Below are positions 1 to 4,102 of a stretch of DNA of 5,593 nucleotides, piece after piece. The stretch spans positions 1 to 5,593 of the forward strand of contig WGEI01000360.1 of NCBI GenBank assembly GCA_015492875.1, written 5' to 3'. The translations under genes and the position numbers were made by a program. The notes beneath the pieces were generated by a model that did no database searches, had not been told where the DNA came from, and saw only the letters and a list, made by a program, of their open reading frames with translations. Each line of letters starts with the position of its first letter. Within the stretch, counting starts at the first letter, position 1. Source of the stretch: Anaerolineae bacterium (GTDB lineage Bacteria > Chloroflexota > Anaerolineae > Aggregatilineales > Phototrophicaceae).

Positions 1-82
1 CTTTGAACTTTGCAGTATTGCGTATCGTCCATAATCTATGGAGAGGCTGGCGTTCGAAGTTCCCCCGGCGGCAGCTCGTAAA

Positions 83-111
83 TGAAACGGGCGCATCATA
101 GACACGCCCGC
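83..111 (-). terminator. Candidate intrinsic terminator after the cyclase gene
   Basis: Read on the minus strand, a GC-rich stem forms from the arms at 105-110 and 88-93 (CGGGCG against CGCCCG, six perfect pairs plus a G-U pair at 111/87) with an 11-base loop. It is followed by a broken T tract (TTTCATTT). It starts 23 bases after the cyclase stop codon, which is the expected place. The T tract is weak, so termination may be incomplete. On the plus strand a second small hairpin (111-121, four pairs) is followed by TTTTT at 122-126, so the region could also stop a convergent plus-strand transcript entering from outside the window. Confidence 0.5.
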
Positions 112-133
112 TTCAGCGAAGTTTTTCATGCCA

Positions 134-979
134 TTAAACGAGTGCCAACACACGGCAAGGCCCACCAGAGCCTGCTTCGTAGCGCGGAATGCCAACGAAT
201 AGCGTAGCATTACGGCCTTTGATGTCGGCCAGATTTTTCAGGTTTTCAATGCCATACTTGCCTGCTGGTAAAACAGTGAGATGCACGTCAAAGGTTGTCG
301 ATGGGCCAATATCTAAGCTGAGCGTATCGACGCCAATGCCGTTGATATTGCGCTCATCGAGCAGCCACTGTGCCGCTTCGCCACTGAAGCCGGGGAAGTG
401 CATCACGCCATCCTCATCCGCATTGCGAAACGCCTCAACATCCTCCCAGCGGCTCTCCCAGCCAGAGTACATACAGACGAGTGCGCCCTCAGGAATTTCG
501 CCGTTGGCGCTTTCCCACGCTAGCAGGTCATCCACCGTGACCATAGCATCGGGGTCTTCTTCCGCGCGGGCGGCAATATCAATCACCACCGCCGGCGCGA
601 TGAACACATCTGCCGGGTAATTCTCTACGGTTTCACCATCAGCGGCAAAATGTGCCGGTATATCGAGGTGTGTGCCGGTGTGTTCGCCAAAAGTCCACTG
701 TTGCATGTAAAACCCATCATTTTCTACAGTCACCAAGACTTCTTTGGAGGGTACAGCGCCGAGAACGTAGGTTGGTGGGTTGGTGGTGAAAACGTGCGTC
801 AGGTCAATGACTTCGCGGGCGTCTTGGGCGCGGGCTAATGTGGCTGGTAAATGCGCCCCCAATGCCAGCCCCGCCGTTGCTAGACCTCCGAATTTCAAGA
901 AATTGCGACGGCTATGAAAACGCCGCCCCTCTTTTTGTAAGCGTTGCCGCACCACTGCGGCCACATGTGCGTGACACAT
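134..979 (-). CDS. Tat-exported cyclase / kynurenine formamidase-family metal-dependent hydrolase
   Basis: This 281-residue protein belongs to the cyclase family (Pfam PF04199), which includes KynB-type arylformamidases and other metal-dependent hydrolases. The signature HTGTHLDIPAHF lies at residues 100-111, giving the usual metal ligands H100, H104, D106 and H110. H233 and E245 (in IENLKNL) fit the remaining conserved positions, and GVDTLSLD (216-223) and the GGPCRV end (272-277) are also family-like, so the enzyme looks intact. The N-terminus carries a twin-arginine signal: SRRNFLK at 23-29, a hydrophobic stretch at 30-49, and a likely cleavage after A-R-A at residue 51. The mature enzyme would therefore act outside the cytoplasmic membrane, folded and metal-loaded before export. 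A strong AAGGAGG seven bases upstream fixes the start at 979. Terminators on both sides suggest it is transcribed alone. The substrate cannot be named: the family covers kynurenine formamide, isatin and other cyclic or amide compounds, and no tryptophan-pathway gene is nearby. Confidence 0.9.
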   Translation of the reverse strand: MCHAHVAAVVRQRLQKEGRRFHSRRNFLKFGGLATAGLALGAHLPATLARAQDAREVIDLTHVFTTNPPTYVLGAVPSKEVLVTVENDGFYMQQWTFGEHTGTHLDIPAHFAADGETVENYPADVFIAPAVVIDIAARAEEDPDAMVTVDDLLAWESANGEIPEGALVCMYSGWESRWEDVEAFRNADEDGVMHFPGFSGEAAQWLLDERNINGIGVDTLSLDIGPSTTFDVHLTVLPAGKYGIENLKNLADIKGRNATLFVGIPRYEAGSGGPCRVLALV

Positions 980-986
980 AAAGCAC

Positions 987-993
987 CCTCCTT
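987..993 (-). promoter_or_regulatory. Ribosome binding site of the cyclase gene
   Basis: AAGGAGG on the minus strand, seven bases before the ATG at 979. It is the strongest Shine-Dalgarno sequence in the window and confirms that the Tat signal peptide, including the 22 residues before the twin-arginine motif, is translated. Confidence 0.85.
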
Positions 994-1025
994 AAAATAT
1001 ATTTTTTATGGCTAAGGCCGTATTT

Positions 1026-1039
1026 ATAGTAACACAAAA
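1026..1039 (-). promoter_or_regulatory. Candidate promoter element upstream of the cyclase gene
   Basis: The minus strand reads TTTTGTGTTACTAT, where TGTTACTAT resembles an extended -10 (TG, one base, then TAnnnT). It lies 47 bases before the start codon and downstream of the preceding gene's terminator, where a separate promoter is needed. No good -35 box is present at normal spacing. The first ten bases recur exactly upstream of the gene starting at 3881. Assignment rests on position and partial match only. Confidence 0.3.
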
Positions 1040-1079
1040 GGGCAAATTTGGGCGACTATCGGGCGGGATATAGGGATAG

Positions 1080-1102
1080 AAAAAGGGGCATTGGTTGCCC
1101 CT
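1080..1102 (-). terminator. Intrinsic terminator of the phosphodiesterase-like gene
   Basis: On the minus strand AGGGGCA (1102-1096) pairs with TGCCCCT (1090-1084) around a five-base loop, and the helix runs straight into a T tract at 1084-1080. It begins 11 bases after the stop codon of the gene ending at 1114. Stem, loop size and U tract all match a classical Rho-independent terminator for leftward transcription. The other strand has no T tract, so it is one-directional. Confidence 0.85.
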
Positions 1103-1113
1103 GTGGTGTATGC

Positions 1114-2436
1114 CTATAGCTTGCGCCACATGAACGGTATCAACATTTCCCAATCGCTCAAACCAGCGTGCATACTCACCATCTCCAAATGCAAAGCGGG
1201 TTCATCGACCGCCCATCCCAAGCGCGAGAGCAGCACTAAATCGCCCAGCCGCCGCCGTGCCCGCCGCTCTGTGGCTTGTGGTGGGCCAAATAACCCCACC
1301 TGTATGGCCTCATCAACGTCAATTGTGGTGAGCGCATCGGCGTAGTTTTCCTGCACCGCCTGCACGATGGCCGCCTTAGCGCCGTGCCGCGCCTGCATAT
1401 AGGCGAAACGCATATCGCCCGTCAATAGGCCGCCCAGCCCATCGGCGATGGCATGGGTTTTGGGGTCTTTGCGCAGGGTGATGATGTGCTTCACGTCATA
1501 GTGCCCATGGTCAGCGAAGATGAGGAGCGCGGTTTTCCCATCTTGAACATCGGGGCGGGTGACGATGTCGCGCAGTTTCAAAAATTGCTCGTGCACTTCA
1601 TGGCGCACAAAATCGGACTGCGCCCCATAAGCATGGGAGAGCGCATCAACTGCTGGCCAGTAAATCTGCACTACACATTTCTGCCTGCGTGTCTGTTGCA
1701 ATACATTGTGTACCCGTAGCCAAAAATCGCTCAATGACAGATGCGGGTGGTGGTGCTCTACCCCACGATGCAACATGAGCGATAAGCCAGAGCCAATATA
1801 GTCCTTATAGAGCAGCGAATGCGTGGGGATGCCCTGCTGGGCTAGAATTTCTGAGACGCCGGGAACAGGGATGAAGTTTTTCGGGTCAATAGCGCGCCAC
1901 CGCAACAAATCGCCGGGATGAGCGCCGGAGGGCATGGGGCGATAAGTCAACAAATCCGCCACCATATTGATTTCTTCCAAATAGGCCAGGGTGCCCACCA
2001 TGCCGTGCTGGGCTGTGCCCGCGCCCGTCCACAGCGTTGGCAAGGCATTGGCCGTTGTGCTGGGGGCGACAGAGGTTAAAGGCACAAGGCCACGCCCCTC
2101 TGTTAAATCGTGCACCGCCTGCCGCAAGGCATCATCCTCATCGAGGAGTTGCTGCAGCCAGAGATAGCCCAAGCCATCAGTGAGGAAGACCACAACGCGC
2201 TGTATATCTTGCGGCGGGGCATCGCCGAAGGCTTCGGGCGCTAGGGGGCTGGGGTTGGGTAACGCCCCGCCCAGCAGCGCCGCCATCGTATGGGGAATGT
2301 TGAGCAGGGATAATCCGTCATAGGATGGAAAAACCACCTCATCATTGGCCCATGGGCCGGGCAAAGACATCAGGCGGTTTTCTCGGATGCGCTTTTCTAG
2401 CGTGGCGGCTGTTGCGCTGAGTGCAAAATCGGCCAT
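1114..2436 (-). CDS. Alkaline phosphatase-superfamily hydrolase (type I phosphodiesterase / nucleotide pyrophosphatase-like)
   Basis: A 440-residue protein with the full metal-site pattern of the type I phosphodiesterase/nucleotide pyrophosphatase group (PF01663) of the alkaline phosphatase superfamily. D87 is in VVVFLTDGLG. The likely nucleophile T128 is in PSTTANAL (125-132). D264 and H268 are in VDALSHAYG, D309-H310 in FADHGH, and the last ligand H423 in SMHAGLSDWEML. This is the arrangement expected of an active two-metal enzyme cleaving phosphomonoesters or phosphodiesters. No signal peptide or membrane segment is visible, so it is probably cytoplasmic, unlike many relatives. The open frame extends four codons upstream to 2448, but GGAG sits six bases before the ATG at 2436 and nothing similar precedes 2448, so 2436 is chosen. 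It lies 80 bases after the second STAS-like gene with no terminator between, so co-transcription is possible, and it ends at a strong terminator. The substrate is unknown; phosphonoacetate hydrolase-like and phosphoglycerate mutase-like relatives cannot be excluded by eye. Confidence 0.85.
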   Translation of the reverse strand: MADFALSATAATLEKRIRENRLMSLPGPWANDEVVFPSYDGLSLLNIPHTMAALLGGALPNPSPLAPEAFGDAPPQDIQRVVVFLTDGLGYLWLQQLLDEDDALRQAVHDLTEGRGLVPLTSVAPSTTANALPTLWTGAGTAQHGMVGTLAYLEEINMVADLLTYRPMPSGAHPGDLLRWRAIDPKNFIPVPGVSEILAQQGIPTHSLLYKDYIGSGLSLMLHRGVEHHHPHLSLSDFWLRVHNVLQQTRRQKCVVQIYWPAVDALSHAYGAQSDFVRHEVHEQFLKLRDIVTRPDVQDGKTALLIFADHGHYDVKHIITLRKDPKTHAIADGLGGLLTGDMRFAYMQARHGAKAAIVQAVQENYADALTTIDVDEAIQVGLFGPPQATERRARRRLGDLVLLSRLGWAVDEPALHLEMVSMHAGLSDWEMLIPFMWRKL

Positions 2437-2442
2437 GATTTG

Positions 2443-2446
2443 CTCC
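2443..2446 (-). promoter_or_regulatory. Ribosome binding site deciding the start at 2436
   Basis: GGAG on the minus strand lies six bases before the ATG at 2436 and inside the longer frame that could start at 2448. The sequence before 2448 (ending AACAAACACT) has no Shine-Dalgarno match, so the inner start is preferred. Confidence 0.65.
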
Positions 2447-2483
2447 ATAGTGTTTGTTAAGCGAAATCCATGCCGCCAAGCTT

Positions 2484-2511
2484 AGCATATTTTGTTTTTA
2501 ACGGTAAGCAA
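2484..2511 (-). promoter_or_regulatory. Weak promoter candidate upstream of the phosphodiesterase-like gene
   Basis: TTGCTT (2511-2506) and TATGCT (2489-2484) are 16 bases apart on the minus strand, in the AT-rich gap between the second STAS-like gene and the hydrolase. Both boxes match the consensus only partly. An imperfect 12-base palindrome around AAGCTT (2475-2486, ten of twelve positions symmetric) overlaps the -10 side and could be an operator. The gene may instead be transcribed from upstream. Confidence 0.22.
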
Positions 2512-2516
2512 TTCAG

Positions 2517-2933
2517 CTAAATGTGCTGAACATCCGTCGGGAGTGGTATTTGCGATAAATCTGGTAACGATTTATCCAGCCGCTGTAAAAATTCTAACGC
2601 TTCTTCCATCGTGGCGAATTGCTTACTGTTGACGCGGTTAAATTGGCTCAGTAGGGTCGCAATAAAGCGTTGCATACGTTGGGGCGTCACATTGAGTGAC
2701 CAGTATAGTTTGGGGTGCGGCTTCCCTGTAGCAACGTCCCATAAAGCAGACATGCTGAACGGGAATTTCTCCGCATCACGCGCGTCGGCTAGAATGTAAG
2801 CGGGCGCTTCTGCCGCGTCTAAATGCGTTTCCAGCTGGGCGTTGTTCTCTTTCATTTCTTCGACTGTAATTTCACCATAATACCGCGCATAGACCACGCG
2901 ATGCTCTATATACCATGTGACAAGAACCGGCAT
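2517..2933 (-). CDS. STAS-like small protein, downstream copy of a tandem pair
   Basis: A 138-residue soluble protein of unrecognised function. It aligns without a gap to the product of 3457-3035 over residues 1-130, with about half the positions identical. Shared blocks are RYYGEIT (17-23), EAPAY-x-x-AD (42-50), HP-x-L-x-WSL-x-VT (73-83), EEALEFLQRLD (110-120) and LPDLSQ (123-128). The pattern is two N-terminal strands, a helix, a strand ending in AD, then two more helices. Together with the late EEALEFL helix it resembles SpoIIAA-like/STAS-SEC14 proteins (PF11964 type), which bind partners or lipids rather than catalyse; this is a fold guess. There is no signal peptide or membrane segment. 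The ATG at 2933 aligns exactly with the paralog's start and has AGAGGG nine bases upstream, but that site is the 3' arm of an inverted repeat (2943-3009) that may control its translation. It differs from its paralog mainly at residues 27-41, 65-72 and 84-103, probably the surfaces that specialised. Confidence 0.75.
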   Translation of the reverse strand: MPVLVTWYIEHRVVYARYYGEITVEEMKENNAQLETHLDAAEAPAYILADARDAEKFPFSMSALWDVATGKPHPKLYWSLNVTPQRMQRFIATLLSQFNRVNSKQFATMEEALEFLQRLDKSLPDLSQIPLPTDVQHI

Positions 2934-2942
2934 TTTGTCAAT

Positions 2943-3009
2943 CCCTCTATTTGCTTAAGACATCTTAATTTTAGCATGGTACTGCAATCTATTGCCTTAA
3001 GATAGAGGG
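2943..3009 (-). promoter_or_regulatory. Interrupted inverted repeat that would sequester the ribosome binding site of the second STAS-like gene
   Basis: In the minus-strand RNA, CCCUCUAU (3009-3002) is fully complementary to AUAGAGGG (2950-2943). Directly inside, CUUAAG (3001-2996) pairs with CUUAAG (2959-2954), leaving only a three-base bulge (2953-2951) on one side. That gives 14 pairs closing a 36-base loop. The 3' arm contains AGAGGG, the Shine-Dalgarno of the gene starting at 2933, nine bases from its ATG. The loop holds a small hairpin (2995-2984, GCAA against UUGC). The 2959-2955 segment can alternatively pair with UUAAG at 2968-2964 around a four-base loop, so mutually exclusive folds exist. 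No T tract follows, so it is not a terminator. It could be a translational on/off element or RNA thermometer, or an operator at the DNA level. Confidence 0.5.
2968..2976 (-). promoter_or_regulatory. Candidate extended -10 promoter inside the spacer hairpin loop
   Basis: TGCTAAAAT on the minus strand matches an extended -10 (TG, one base, TAAAAT, five of six to TATAAT). It lies 35 bases before the start at 2933. No convincing -35 is seen at 17 bases, which is tolerable for extended -10 promoters. A transcript starting near 2961 would lack the 5' arm of the inverted repeat and leave the ribosome binding site free. Confidence 0.35.
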
Positions 3010-3034
3010 GGAAAGTCCGTTTGTTGCAAGATTG

Positions 3035-3457
3035 TTAGCTTTGTTGGTTGGCGGTATAGGGAATGGGCGGCTTTTGCGATAAATCGGGCAGGGTGCTATC
3101 CAGCCGCTGCAAGAATTCCAGCGCCTCTTCTAGTTTGGTGAAATGTTTTGCCTGCATCCGCGCCATTTGGTTCAACATACCAGACATCATCCGCACCATT
3201 TTGTTTGATGTTACGCCCAGTGACCACGCGAGATTAGGATGGCGTTCTTTCCGTAACGCTTGTCTCAACGCCGCCAGTGAATAAGGGTGGCGCGTCACAT
3301 CGGTTGTATCTGCAATGAGATATGCAGGGGCTTCGGTTTCCTCCAGATAGTCGTATATGATATCAGTGGCTTCGGTCAGCTCTTCCAGCGTTATCTCCCC
3401 ATAATAGCGCCCGTAAATGATGCGCTTTTCTACGTACCAAGACACTTGAAACGGCAT
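3035..3457 (-). CDS. STAS-like small protein, upstream copy of a tandem pair
   Basis: A 140-residue soluble protein, paralogous and collinear with the product of 2933-2517. It shares W7, R12, RYYGEIT (17-23), TEAPAY (41-46) with AD at 49-50, HP at 73-74, WSL-x-VT (78-83), EEALEFLQRLD (110-120) and LPDLSQ (123-128). The same tentative STAS/SpoIIAA-like fold applies; no catalytic residues can be named. A distinctive point is the predicted helix at 87-102, which has six methionines on what should be its buried or partner-binding face, where the paralog has Phe, Ile, Leu and Val. The frame is open 15 codons further up to 3502. The internal ATG at 3457 is chosen because it aligns with the paralog's start and has AAAGGGG eight bases upstream; the longer version would also overlap the preceding gene. 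With this start it follows the Bles03-like gene by 13 bases, and the ribosome binding site abuts that gene's stop codon, suggesting an operon with coupled translation. Confidence 0.75.
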   Translation of the reverse strand: MPFQVSWYVEKRIIYGRYYGEITLEELTEATDIIYDYLEETEAPAYLIADTTDVTRHPYSLAALRQALRKERHPNLAWSLGVTSNKMVRMMSGMLNQMARMQAKHFTKLEEALEFLQRLDSTLPDLSQKPPIPYTANQQS

Positions 3458-3465
3458 GATAAATT

Positions 3466-3472
3466 CCCCTTT
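3466..3472 (-). promoter_or_regulatory. Ribosome binding site overlapping the upstream stop codon
   Basis: AAAGGGG on the minus strand is eight bases before the ATG at 3457. Its first two bases are the last two of the TAA stop (3473-3471) of the preceding gene, so terminating ribosomes land on this site. That supports translational coupling and the inner start codon. Confidence 0.7.
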
Positions 3473-3881
3473 ATCTGAGTAATTGGTAGTGCCAGTCTCC
3501 ATCTAAGCCTAAATCAGAAATGTGTTGGCGTACCCGCTCAACATCCACGCTATCTTCGGCATTATAAGTACAAATATAAATTGGGCGAATATCAGATGGG
3601 GCGCCGGGTGGGGCACTGGTACAAACTTTCGCTTTATAGCCGAGTTGGCCGTTTTGTGTGGCGGCCTTCACCCGCTTCCAGAAGTCATCAACTTTATCAA
3701 TCGTGATATGGCACACCCAAGCCCCAGCGCGGCGGGTTGGCGGTTGGGCTTGGTTTTGCGGTTTGGCCTCTATCCAGTACACCCCGCTAATGCGCGAGGG
3801 GAGCGCTTCATTATCATGGGCCATGCGCGCCTGTTGTACGAGATGAATTAAATCAACGCCGCTCATCTTGTCTTTGCTCAT
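3471..3881 (-). CDS. Bles03/DUF1917-like protein (putative phosphothreonine lyase-domain family)
   Basis: A 136-residue protein whose layout matches the Bles03/DUF1917 family (PF08939), found in some bacteria and as BLES03 in animals. YWIEAKP (35-41) is followed by RAGAWV (51-56), then a helix with VDDFWKRVKAAT (64-75) and NGQLGYKAKVCT (77-88). RPIYICTYNAED (99-110) and DVERVRQHISDLG (113-125) complete the core. The family has structural data but no firm biochemical role; some databases label it a putative phosphothreonine lyase domain, and I do not treat that as established. The usual C-terminal tail after the last strand appears shortened: the protein stops at WHYQLLR. The open frame can be extended to a GTG at 3917, but the ATG at 3881 has AGGGG five bases upstream and MSKDKMSG is a normal start, so 3881 is chosen. 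It is probably cytoplasmic and is followed by the STAS-like gene after 13 bases, so they likely share an mRNA. It could be a regulator or RNA/protein-binding module. Confidence 0.65.
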   Translation of the reverse strand: MSKDKMSGVDLIHLVQQARMAHDNEALPSRISGVYWIEAKPQNQAQPPTRRAGAWVCHITIDKVDDFWKRVKAATQNGQLGYKAKVCTSAPPGAPSDIRPIYICTYNAEDSVDVERVRQHISDLGLDGDWHYQLLR

Positions 3882-4102
3882 AAATGCCCCTGTGTTTCTT
3901 CTATGTAATGTTAACACAAAATCTTTGCGCTTGGGGATTATTACACTGTTATAGTATCAAATTTTGTCAGTTTTATTGTATGTTAGAGGATTATAACTAT
4001 TGAATTGTTTTGATTGCTCATTTGCTTGGTCTGCCGGTTGGGCTAGGGGAAAGGCCGTCGTTTATCGCGCTCAAGGCATAAGGATATGAACGTTGTTTAG
4101 AT
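3882..4102 (-). promoter_or_regulatory. AT-rich intergenic region with candidate promoter(s) for the Bles03-like/STAS-like operon
   Basis: The 221 bases between the histidine kinase stop and the Bles03-like start contain no gene that I can support. On the minus strand a perfect TATAAT is at 3995-3990 (weak -35), about 110 bases before the start. Nearer, TGTTAACAT (3916-3908) resembles an extended -10, and it sits in TTTTGTGTTA (3921-3912), a ten-base element repeated upstream of the cyclase gene. AGGGG at 3891-3887 is the ribosome binding site. I see no convincing terminator hairpin with a T tract after the kinase gene; 4062-4030 is GC-rich but forms only short stems. Some kinase transcript may therefore read through. 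Confidence 0.4.

Noticed and set aside
189..620. 143-codon plus-strand open frame opposite the cyclase gene
   Set aside because: It lies wholly antisense to a gene with clear catalytic motifs, is Ser/Pro/Arg-rich with no recognisable domain, and is a typical shadow frame.
2437..2448. Start of the phosphodiesterase-like gene at the ATG at 2448
   Set aside because: No ribosome binding site precedes it, whereas GGAG is correctly placed for the ATG at 2436.
2943..3009. The inverted repeat as a transcription terminator for the upstream STAS-like gene
   Set aside because: No run of Ts follows the 3' arm on the minus strand and the loop is 36 bases, so it does not fit an intrinsic terminator.
3458..3502. 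Fifteen-residue N-terminal extension of the upstream STAS-like protein
   Set aside because: The paralog lacks it, it would overlap the preceding gene by 32 bases, and a good ribosome binding site serves the internal ATG at 3457.
3882..3917. GTG start at 3917 for the Bles03-like protein
   Set aside because: AGGGG precedes the ATG at 3881, and the extra residues (MLTLHRRNTGAF) overlap the promoter-like element and do not look conserved.
3910..4102. A small RNA or tRNA gene in the intergenic region after the kinase
   Set aside because: No cloverleaf arms, no T-loop consensus, and no strong hairpin with a terminator T tract were found on either strand.
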